NCBI GenBank assembly: GCA_017455085.1
Contig: JAFTBT010000147.1
Coordinates: 1-29,170, forward strand
From: Synergistaceae bacterium
GTDB lineage: Bacteria; Synergistota; Synergistia; Synergistales; Aminobacteriaceae
DNA length: 29,170 bases
Direction of reading: 5' to 3'
Part shown: in pieces, positions 8,177 through 14,969 of the stretch
How the letters are laid out: each line of letters begins with the position of its first letter
How positions within the stretch are numbered: the stretch's first letter is position 1
Made by a program: the position numbers and the translations under genes
The notes under the pieces: generated by a model
What the model was told of the DNA's origin: nothing
Databases searched by the model: none
What the model saw: the letters and a program-made list of their open reading frames with translations, nothing else

Positions 8177-9178
8177 ATGTCTCTAGATGAATTTGTTGAT
8201 GGGAAAACTTTGCGCAACATTATGCTGGAAAATGCTTCGGCTATGCTCAAACCAGCAAGACGAATCATGAACATTTCACGGAAAGAACTTGCTGCAATTT
8301 CGGGGCTTGATGAGTCTCTGATAGAGGCTGTTGAAGAGGGCAGGACTACCCTTCAGAAATCGCACTATCTGGCACTGGCGTCTGTGTTCGACAGCGTGAA
8401 ATATACGGGAGGCAAGGACATATTCTTGGGGTTAGTTAGGCTTCTCATCCCTGATATAGTCGCCCTTCATTCAAGCTGGTTTACGGATGTTACTTTTTCG
8501 CGTACATGGTGCGAGACTTTTTACGGCTATGACGGCTCAATTGACGGTCATGAAATCTCTGGTGATGACCCTGAGCTTGAGAGAGTCGCTGACCTTCCCG
8601 ATTTTGAAGCAGGCTTCAGAGAAAAAGACATTGACTCTGACTCTGCCCCAGACCTCAACGCTGACGATGACTATGACGACATTGGCCTTGAGGCTATACC
8701 CGGCGAAAGACTCCCCGATTCCGAACTTGAGGACATAGCCGCAAACTGCAAAATCATCGCTGACGCTTCAGCCATTAGGGACGAGAATTTTCCTGCAATG
8801 GTTACGAGGCTTGAGCCATTGCTCCGGCAGGCAGACGCAATAATCATAGTGCCGCAGAAGGCTGTTGATGAACTTCAGGAACGTATCTCTACCAGCAGGG
8901 ACGAGAACGAAAAACTGAACATCTCGGACGCTCTGAAGTACATTGCTCGTAAGGGCAACGAAGGCCTCATCAAGATACGCAGCTACGAGTTCGAGGGCGA
9001 CAGTACGGACGTTATCGGTGAGGTGTTCGACAGGTACAGCGGAGAATATGACTTTATGCTCATAACACAGGATGCTTTAGTGTTCAGGAATATTGTATCA
9101 GGCAGAGAATACGTCAACGCAGCGCACATTAACGACAAGGGAGACCTGATTTTGTGGACTGATGACGTAGTAGGATAG
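8177..9178 (+). CDS. Fusion of an XRE-like helix-turn-helix and a PIN-like nuclease domain
   Basis: There are 333 residues. Residues about 25-60 (PARRIMNISRKELAAISG, then LIEAVEEGRTTLQKSHY) read as a phage-repressor-type HTH. Residues 125-185 are very acidic and probably a flexible linker. From about 190 a PIN-like fold is suggested: IIADAS with Asp196, IIVPQKAVDELQ with Glu232, an Ala/Lys-rich helix, and FMLITQDALVFR with Asp299. These match the D...E...D pattern and the TxD near the end of PIN domains such as those in PhoH-like and VapC proteins. PIN domains are metal-dependent RNases. The assignment is by motif and is less certain than the HTH. The ribosome site AAGGAGG lies about ten bases before ATG. 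Context suggests an RNA- or DNA-acting effector or autoregulator of the kinase/phosphatase module. Confidence 0.6.
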   Translation: MSLDEFVDGKTLRNIMLENASAMLKPARRIMNISRKELAAISGLDESLIEAVEEGRTTLQKSHYLALASVFDSVKYTGGKDIFLGLVRLLIPDIVALHSSWFTDVTFSRTWCETFYGYDGSIDGHEISGDDPELERVADLPDFEAGFREKDIDSDSAPDLNADDDYDDIGLEAIPGERLPDSELEDIAANCKIIADASAIRDENFPAMVTRLEPLLRQADAIIIVPQKAVDELQERISTSRDENEKLNISDALKYIARKGNEGLIKIRSYEFEGDSTDVIGEVFDRYSGEYDFMLITQDALVFRNIVSGREYVNAAHINDKGDLILWTDDVVG

Positions 9179-9198
9179 AAAGGAGCGTAAAAATAGCA

Positions 9199-11187
9199 AT
9201 GGGATTATTGTTTGATTGGCTGACAGGCAAAAAGCCAGCACCGGAACCGGAAGCAGCACCAGCACCAACAGCACCAGCACCACAACCGGAACCACCAGCA
9301 CCACAACCGGAAGCACTAGCACCACAACCGGAACCACCAGCACCAGAACCGGAAGTACTAGCACCAGAACCGGAAGTACTAGCACCAGAACCGGAACCAC
9401 CAGCACCAGCACTCACAGAATCGGTTGAGGCTCTCACGAGACGTTTCGGGATCTCTGACGTCGAGATGACTTCACGCATGAAGCGGCTGGGAATCTCTTC
9501 GGTTGACGGTATGATCACCAAAGAACAGGCTGAGACTCTGCGGAAGGATCACTGGTTTGCTGCACTCCTCGTCAAGAAGCCCGAACGTGTCTCACTTGCG
9601 ATGATGCTTAAGGACTACAGCACGAACTATGACGCGGCAAGAGCAGAATACGGCGGGAAATGGGTTGCGTTTTCCGGCAGGGTTGACTCGGTGGACATTG
9701 ACGGCCAGAACTTCATAGCTGTGATTATTCCTGATGAGAGAGATTTTCACGGGACAGTGGTGTGCAGATTCGTCAGCAACCAAGCTCGGAATTTAGCAGT
9801 CCTCCCGCGCAACAAGAGCATAGATTTTTCTGGGTTCGTCAGCAGCGTGGAGATCAGTTCCGGAAACTGTGCCGTTACCCTCAGCAACAGCGGAATACTC
9901 AACGAAGAAGAGTCTAAGCCGGAGCTGAAGGACGAGGCAATTGTGCGTTCGGAAGTCCCTGCGACAGGAAGCCGGGTGTACACAGATACAGGAAAGGAGT
10001 ACATACTCGGCAGCATAGTCGGAGAACCGGGCGGAGAAGGCACTGTGTACGAGATCGTTGGCCTTCCAGGATGGGTCGCGAAAATCTACAACAACAAGCA
10101 CTGCACGACAATAACCCGCGCAAAGACCAAGCTCATGGTGAAGAACAGGCTGAACTACAACGGTATACGTTTCCCGCTGAATGTCCTGAACACCGGACGC
10201 GGAGAGTTTACGGGCTTTGTTATGGAGCGTGCAAAGGGCAGGACTTTAGGGTCGTTGTTCATCCCGCAGAGTGAGTTCGAGAAGAATTTTCCCGGCTGGA
10301 AGAAGAAAGATATCGTTGAGCTGGGTATATCCATCCTGAAGCGCATTCAGTACTTGCACAATCATGGTGTGCTTATGGGCGACATCAACCCGAATAATAT
10401 TATGTTCGTCTCGCCTGATGAGGTGTACTTTATAGACACGGACAGCTACCAGTTCGGGAATTACCCCTGCCGTGTAGGTACGGAGGACTATATTGCGCCG
10501 GAGCTTCAGGGGAAGGATTTGGGTAAGGTCATGCGTACGATTGGCAACGAGAATTTTGCTGTGGCGACGCTGCTGTTCATGATCCTGATGAACGGAAAAC
10601 AGCCGTATGCACATCGAGGCAGTACCCAGTCAGCTGCGGACATAAGGGCGGGAATTTTCCCCTATGGAGCAGGAAAAAGGACAGTGCCGGAAGGGACAAC
10701 GATACAGCCTGCAGGACTTTGGCGGTATATCTGGAGTCACTTGACGTTTGACCTGAAGGATGCATTTCTCGACACGTTCAGGAATGACGGCAGGAACAAC
10801 GAAGAATCTACGCGTTTCCCTGTGAGCAAATGGCTCGAAATGATGTATGCGTACAACACTGCACTTCCTGAGATGGCAGCGAATGATCCCATGAGTGCGG
10901 AAGTTTTCCCGACGCGCGAGAAGATGAGCAAGGACCTCAAGTACCGGACATGTTCCGTATGCCATAAGACAAAACCGGAGAAGCTGTTCTACGATGATAC
11001 GGACATATGCAGAGCCTGCCACGAGAAAACTCGCACGGAGATATACGACTCGCTTGAGTGCATTGACTGCGGAAGAGAGTTCGACATCACCAACGGGGAA
11101 CGTGAGTATTACGAATCGAAGGGGTTTGAACTCCCAAAACGCTGCCCGAAGTGTCGTGAGATCAAAGCCCGCAAAAATCAGAGGTGA
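9199..11187 (+). CDS. Hanks-type Ser/Thr kinase with Pro-rich linker, OB-like domain and C-terminal zinc ribbons
   Basis: The 662-residue protein has several parts. After LLFDWLTGKK comes a PAPEPE-type repeat (about 13-72). Residues 72-120 resemble the small IF2_N-like helical unit. Residues about 130-235 look like an OB-type barrel (WVAFSGRVDSVDIDG). The kinase spans about 268-540: glycine loop GEPGGEGTVYE, VAKIY with Lys near 294, catalytic loop MGDINPNN (about 393), and DTD in place of DFG (about 411). The C-terminal tail has CxxC pairs near 585, 604, 621 and 650, the last two forming a zf-trcl-like ribbon (CIDCGREF...RCPKCRE). This resembles the YegI/TerY-P kinase group. ATG has AGGAG about 13 bases upstream, rather far. 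Its stop overlaps the possible ATG of the next vWA gene (TGATG). Confidence 0.82.
   Translation: MGLLFDWLTGKKPAPEPEAAPAPTAPAPQPEPPAPQPEALAPQPEPPAPEPEVLAPEPEVLAPEPEPPAPALTESVEALTRRFGISDVEMTSRMKRLGISSVDGMITKEQAETLRKDHWFAALLVKKPERVSLAMMLKDYSTNYDAARAEYGGKWVAFSGRVDSVDIDGQNFIAVIIPDERDFHGTVVCRFVSNQARNLAVLPRNKSIDFSGFVSSVEISSGNCAVTLSNSGILNEEESKPELKDEAIVRSEVPATGSRVYTDTGKEYILGSIVGEPGGEGTVYEIVGLPGWVAKIYNNKHCTTITRAKTKLMVKNRLNYNGIRFPLNVLNTGRGEFTGFVMERAKGRTLGSLFIPQSEFEKNFPGWKKKDIVELGISILKRIQYLHNHGVLMGDINPNNIMFVSPDEVYFIDTDSYQFGNYPCRVGTEDYIAPELQGKDLGKVMRTIGNENFAVATLLFMILMNGKQPYAHRGSTQSAADIRAGIFPYGAGKRTVPEGTTIQPAGLWRYIWSHLTFDLKDAFLDTFRNDGRNNEESTRFPVSKWLEMMYAYNTALPEMAANDPMSAEVFPTREKMSKDLKYRTCSVCHKTKPEKLFYDDTDICRACHEKTRTEIYDSLECIDCGREFDITNGEREYYESKGFELPKRCPKCREIKARKNQR
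9237..9411 (+). repeat. In-frame 18-base-type tandem repeat coding the Pro/Glu-rich linker
   Basis: About nine near-identical units of the kind CCAGCACCAGAACCGGAA code for PAPEPE, PAPQPE and LAPEPE. Unit variants alternate CAA/GAA and the third-position triplets. This is a slippage-prone sequence likely to vary in copy number between strains, changing the spacing between the kinase N-terminus and its domains. The antisense frames of this repeat are artefacts. Confidence 0.85.
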
Positions 11188-11192
11188 TGCCT

Positions 11193-12320
11193 ATGCTGGA
11201 GACACATACGAATATTTCTGAGTGTGCGGCCAAGCTGGCGATAGTGATGTGTCTGGACATCAGCGGCTCAATGGCTGGGTAACGAAACAGAAGACCCTTT
11301 GTATCGAGTGATCGGTGCAAACTCAACGTTAAGTGCTTTGAATCCCTAAGAGCCATGTGACCTAAACAGTAACTGGAAACGGCAAGCTGAACGGTGCGAA
11401 AGCAGAAAAAACAGCATGGATGGCGCACGGTGAAACAAAAATCAGGAAGGCCTGACCTAAACGCCGAAGCAATGGGTCTTTAGCAGGGAAACCCCTAAAC
11501 TCACACGAGCATGGGAGACCTTCAACGACTATCTCCTTGAGGGAGAGTAAAACCGCAAGCCTATGGCGGAAGAAAAATGTTGCCCCGTGATTGACGGGTG
11601 AAGAAATAGTCTGCGCTGGCATGAAAGTGTCAGAGGTCTGTCGGCGACGATAAGACTGCTGCGAAGTTGCGACTCGCGGTGAACGAGATAAATATATACA
11701 GTCTTTTTGTGTCGGAGTGTACATGTTTATCGCAGCGGAGGGCAATATATGCACTGAACGAAGGGCTGAGAGTATTTTACGAGGCAGTCAGGCGTGATGA
11801 AGCAGCAAGTGCAATAGTAGAGATAGCAATAATCACGTTTGGAGACGGCGGAGTGAAATGCGTCCGGGATTTTGGAGATGTGTATTCGTCTGATGCGCCG
11901 GAACTTTATGCCGGAGGAATGACCCCAATGGGAGGAGCTGTAGATTTGGCTGCGGACATGATTGTGAACAGGCTCAATGCATATCAGGAGATCGGGTGCG
12001 GAAATTATACTCCCTGGCTGATTCTGATGACTGACGGAATGCCTAACGGGAATCCTTTGTATTTGCAGCGGGCAGTACATAAAGTTATCGGGATGGAGTC
12101 ACGCGGCGAACTGTTGGTGTTTCCTGTAGCTGTGGGAGATGATGCTGATGTTGACACACTGAGGCTGTTTTCTCGGAGACGCAGGCCGATCGGGTTGTTG
12201 GGGCTGAATTTTACGGAGATGTTCCGGTGGTTCAGTGAGAGCATTTCGAGAGTGGCGGCCTCAATGCCCGGAGACAGGGTGAATCTCGGCAGCACTGAAG
12301 ACTGGGGTGAGATTCTGTGA
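11193..12320 (+). CDS. TerY/YegL-type vWA protein split by a group I intron (module 1, second vWA)
   Basis: Exon 1 starts at ATG 11193 (GAGG eight bases upstream; ATG 11187 overlaps the kinase stop). It codes through LAIVMCLDISGSMA, the first MIDAS motif, then meets TAA at 11280. Exon 2 resumes with RRAIYALNEGLRVFYEAV and runs to TGA 12318-12320, containing GGMTPMGG and LMTDGMPNG, the other two MIDAS parts. Joining 11276 to 11736 gives about 222 residues, the same spacing as the intact vWA at 7454 (DTSGTMSGSPINELNAGIRLFYE). Without splicing, only a 29-residue peptide is made. Read-through restart at 11667 would lack the MIDAS Asp. The stop overlaps the PP2C start (GTGA), so translation of the phosphatase is probably coupled to this gene. 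Exact splice points are inferred, not proven. Confidence 0.8.
11277..11735 (+). ncRNA. Group I self-splicing intron, no endonuclease ORF
   Basis: The core is recognisable. The R-like element (CTTCAACGACTAT) ends at 11532 and the S-like element (AAGAAATAGTC) at 11601-11611. Their P7 strands GACTAT (11527-11532) and ATAGTC (11606-11611) pair perfectly. Between them are two hairpins at the P7.1/P7.2 positions of IA-type introns (11533-11545; 11553-11569), then P8 CCCGT/ACGGG (11584-11598). P9 CTGGCA/TGTCAG (11616-11633) follows. A long terminal hairpin pairs 11687-11700 with 11718-11731 at 13 of 14 positions. P3-P6 were not fully resolved. The 5' site is 11276 (after T of GGCT) or possibly 11280. 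The 3' site after G11735 restores frame and length. About 459 nt; GTP-dependent self-splicing is expected for the class. Confidence 0.85.
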
Positions 12321-13324
12321 AGTGGAGTATTTCGGGAGCGGCGGTGCAGGGACTCCGTCACGAGGAGGAATGTGTGCCGTGTCAGGATAAGATTTTCACG
12401 CTGACGAGGGCCGGAGTAACAGCGATAGCACTTGCGGACGGAGCAGGTTCGGCAAAGATGTCGCATTACGGAGCGGAGTCGGCAGTGAGAGCGGTGTGTG
12501 AGGAGTTGTGCGTGAAGTTCGTGCAGTTTGTGGAAGCTGAGGACTCTGACGAAGTGAGGAGGACGGTACTTGGCCGTGTGGTGTCTGAACTTGAGGCACT
12601 GGCGCGGGAAAAAGTTTGCAGTGTCCGAGACTTGGGAAGTACTTTGCTTGCGGCGGCGGCAGATGAAGAGAAATTGCTGCTGGTGCATGTAGGTGATGGC
12701 TTGATAGCATGCTGCAGGGATGGGAAATATTTTGCGGCTTCACTTCCTGACAACGGGGAATTTGTGAACGAGACGGTATTTTTGACTTCGAGCGATGTAT
12801 TCCAGCGGATGAGGCTCTACAAGGGAAAGACTGCGGGAATTTCTGCGGTGATATTGATGTCTGACGGAGCAGACGGAAGTTTTTACGGCAGGAAGAGCGG
12901 GAAGTTTGTGGAGCTGTTGGACGAGATCAAGCGCAGGAGTGTGATGTACAGTGCAGAAGATAGCAGTGCGGATATTGAGGAGCTGTTTATGTCAGAAGTG
13001 AGGAAGAAGACCAGAGATGACTGCAGCATGATACTGATGAGCCGGCCTGATGAGTATTTTCGGGGGTACAGGGATCTATGCGAGGCAGAGCAGTATGATT
13101 TTCTGGGTATAAGCTCACAGAAAGGGAAGGAGGATCGTGAAAAGGTATTCAGTATTTTATTCGGGAGGGAGTATGTATCTCGGAGGGAAGTAGTGAGTCG
13201 AGCATATAGTCTTGGAGTGGATAAGCGGCGTGTGAAAGGTTTGCTGCGGGAGCTGGAGACTGAGGGATATATTGAGAAAGTGCAGTATTTTCCTCGCAGG
13301 TACAGGCTGAATTTCTACTACTAA
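12317..13324 (+). CDS. PP2C-type protein phosphatase with C-terminal winged helix (module 1)
   Basis: There are 335 residues. PP2C metal-site motifs are present: CQDK with Asp24, ALADGAGSA with Asp41-Gly42, GSTLLAA (107-113), VHVGDG (124-128), MSDGADG (Asp183) and DDCSMIL (234-240). These make it a probable Mn/Mg-dependent Ser/Thr phosphatase of the PF13672-like bacterial group, like YegK. It should oppose the upstream kinase. Residues about 272-330 (REKVFSILFGREYVSRREVV, then VKGLLRELETEGYIEKV) read as a winged helix. That is an unusual addition suggesting DNA, RNA or protein docking. The GTG start lies inside the stop of the vWA gene (GTGA). A 137-base gap follows before module 2. Confidence 0.85.
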   Translation: MKWSISGAAVQGLRHEEECVPCQDKIFTLTRAGVTAIALADGAGSAKMSHYGAESAVRAVCEELCVKFVQFVEAEDSDEVRRTVLGRVVSELEALAREKVCSVRDLGSTLLAAAADEEKLLLVHVGDGLIACCRDGKYFAASLPDNGEFVNETVFLTSSDVFQRMRLYKGKTAGISAVILMSDGADGSFYGRKSGKFVELLDEIKRRSVMYSAEDSSADIEELFMSEVRKKTRDDCSMILMSRPDEYFRGYRDLCEAEQYDFLGISSQKGKEDREKVFSILFGREYVSRREVVSRAYSLGVDKRRVKGLLRELETEGYIEKVQYFPRRYRLNFYY

Positions 13325-13421
13325 CTGGGGCATAACACACAGCATCAACACGCCCGAAAGTGTTTCGTACACCCGGACACGCACTACTAACGCACGACAC
13401 ACAGATACAGGCTGAAATTCT
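13301..13421 (+). repeat. Imperfect local duplication after the PP2C gene
   Basis: The 3' end of the PP2C gene and the following spacer share blocks. TACAGGCTGAATTTCT at 13301-13316 recurs as TACAGGCTGAAATTCT at 13406-13421. ACTACTAAC (about 13317-13325) recurs at 13383-13391, and ACACACAG recurs at 13335-13342 and 13396-13403. The spacer thus looks like a decayed tandem copy of the gene end. No gene, hairpin terminator or promoter is clear in it. Confidence 0.5.
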
Positions 13422-13461
13422 GCCGCAGGACACTCACCACGCGGAAAGGAGATGAATATTT

Positions 13462-14193
13462 TTGCTGAACACAGAGAGATTCTATCAGGAGAAAAACCGT
13501 ACACAGCTTTTCGGCGGCTCAATAAACACTATGTTTGACTTATCCAGTCTCAGGCACGATCCGGATTGCACATTCTTCCTGATCGACAACTCCGGCTCTA
13601 TGGTCAAGCATACCCAGAAAGTCATTGACGCATACGAGGCCAGCATCGACAACCTCCGCAGAAGGCCTAGCACCAAAATGGGCTGTCACTTCATCACAAC
13701 GGCACTATTCGCTGAAGATTTAGCGGTGATACAGGAATTTGAGAAGCTCAACCCCGTAAAAGGCAGGGACAAACTCATCCCGCTCGTCGAAGGACTGCCT
13801 CCAGAAGGGAATTTTTACCCGAAAGGCCGCACAGCACTGTATGACTGCCTGTATGAAGTTCTGGAGAGTATGCTTCAGGTCGTGAATCTGACCGCAGATC
13901 AGGGATTCATTCCCCGGCTGAATATAGTACTGTTCACTAACGGCAAGGACAACTGCAGCGTTAGGGAGCGTGAAGCACTTAAGGAGGTGATTGAACGACT
14001 TAGTCTCGAGGAATTTTTGATGGTGTCTCTAGTGGTCGGGATTCTTGATGATGATTTTACTGCGGATGATCTCAAAACACTGAGACAGGACATAGCCTTC
14101 AGGCACGCAATATCCGTCGATAGGAACTCAGAAGATTTTGCGAGATATTTTCGGGGTACATGGATAAGCATATATGACGACTTAATCAGGTAG
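13462..14193 (+). CDS. vWA-domain protein with altered MIDAS (module 2, first paralogue)
   Basis: This 243-residue vWA protein shares length, layout and much sequence with the next gene: an N-terminal ERFYQEK segment, then FFLIDNSGSM with Asp42, and KGRTALYD with Thr124. The position of the third MIDAS Asp reads FTNGKDN (Asn160) where the paralogue has ISDGEDN. Metal binding may therefore be weaker or altered. It has no signal peptide and is probably a cytoplasmic binding module working with the kinase and phosphatase downstream. The TTG start at 13462 is preceded by AAAGGAG about eleven bases upstream. The nearby ATG at 13452 is in another frame. A 49-base stretch (13612-13660) is identical to 14387-14435 in the paralogue, suggesting recent duplication or gene conversion. 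Confidence 0.8.
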   Translation: MLNTERFYQEKNRTQLFGGSINTMFDLSSLRHDPDCTFFLIDNSGSMVKHTQKVIDAYEASIDNLRRRPSTKMGCHFITTALFAEDLAVIQEFEKLNPVKGRDKLIPLVEGLPPEGNFYPKGRTALYDCLYEVLESMLQVVNLTADQGFIPRLNIVLFTNGKDNCSVREREALKEVIERLSLEEFLMVSLVVGILDDDFTADDLKTLRQDIAFRHAISVDRNSEDFARYFRGTWISIYDDLIR

Positions 14194-14221
14194 CAGGCAA
14201 ACACAAGAAGGAGAATTTATC

Positions 14222-14953
14222 ATGCCAGACGTAAATAACTTAAACACAGACAGGTTTTATCAGGAAAAACGCAAGAGCACCGTTCAGGGAGCATCCAGCA
14301 AAATCAGCTTGGGCGCGTCACAACTCAGGAAAGACCCCAGCTACACATTCTTTCTGATTGACAGGTCCGGCTCTATGGGCAGGTACACCCAGAAAGTCAT
14401 TGACGCATACGAGGCCAGCATCGACAACCTCCGCAAAAGCGCAAGCGCCAAAACCGGCGCACACTTCATCACGACGGCCCTGTTCAACGACAGCTACGAA
14501 ATCATTCAGGAAATCGTGAAGCTCCACCCCGTAAAGGGCAAGGACGGAATCATCCCGCTAGTCGAAGGCCAGCCACCAGCAGGAAATTTTTACCCAACAG
14601 GGACCACTGCGCTGTATGACTGCCTGTATGAGGCTCTGGACACTATGCTTCAGATTCTGAACCTAACCGCAAATCAGGGAGTCGTTCCCCGGCTGAATAT
14701 CGCCCTGATTTCCGACGGCGAGGACAACATGAGCACACGAGACACCTCAGCTTTACGGGGGATCATCACGCAGCTCAGGCAGGAGGAATTTCTGAAGGTC
14801 TCCGTAGTGATCGGATTGCTGGATGATAGATTCACCGCAGACATGCTCGAGGAGATTCGGCAGACTACTGGCTTTGAGAAATCCGTGTCGATAAGCAGCA
14901 GCGCACAGGACTTCAGGCGCGCATTCCTTGAGGCATCCAGCCTGATACGTTAA
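14222..14953 (+). CDS. vWA-domain protein with intact MIDAS (module 2, second paralogue)
   Basis: There are 243 residues, with ATG preceded by AAGGAG at good spacing. MIDAS elements are complete: LIDRSGSMG with Asp47, GTTALYD with Thr129, and ISDGEDN with Asp165. TDRFYQEK at the N-terminus is shared with the preceding paralogue. The two differ mainly in the MIDAS third site and the C-terminal tail. In TerY-P-type loci, vWA proteins are proposed substrates or scaffolds for the kinase/phosphatase pair. Here two tandem copies, one canonical and one altered, could form a heterodimer; this is inference. The stop is 16 bases before the kinase GTG start. Confidence 0.85.
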   Translation: MPDVNNLNTDRFYQEKRKSTVQGASSKISLGASQLRKDPSYTFFLIDRSGSMGRYTQKVIDAYEASIDNLRKSASAKTGAHFITTALFNDSYEIIQEIVKLHPVKGKDGIIPLVEGQPPAGNFYPTGTTALYDCLYEALDTMLQILNLTANQGVVPRLNIALISDGEDNMSTRDTSALRGIITQLRQEEFLKVSVVIGLLDDRFTADMLEEIRQTTGFEKSVSISSSAQDFRRAFLEASSLIR

Positions 14954-14969
14954 TGTGAGGTGAGCAAAC

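Noticed and set aside
9237..9411. CRISPR-like array
   Set aside because: The units are contiguous without spacers and in frame within a kinase gene.
9098..9521. Antisense Val/Leu- or Gly/Ser-rich ORFs
   Set aside because: They are reverse frames of the Pro/Glu repeat in the kinase gene and have no ribosome site.
11277..11735. Group II intron or IS element in the vWA gene
   Set aside because: No GTGYG start, no domain V, no reverse transcriptase, transposase, terminal inverted repeats or target duplication; the P7/P8/P9 layout fits group I.
11667..12320. Independent 217-residue ORF starting at 11667
   Set aside because: Its first 23 residues come from the intron's 3' part and it lacks the first MIDAS Asp; it is exon 2 of the split vWA gene.
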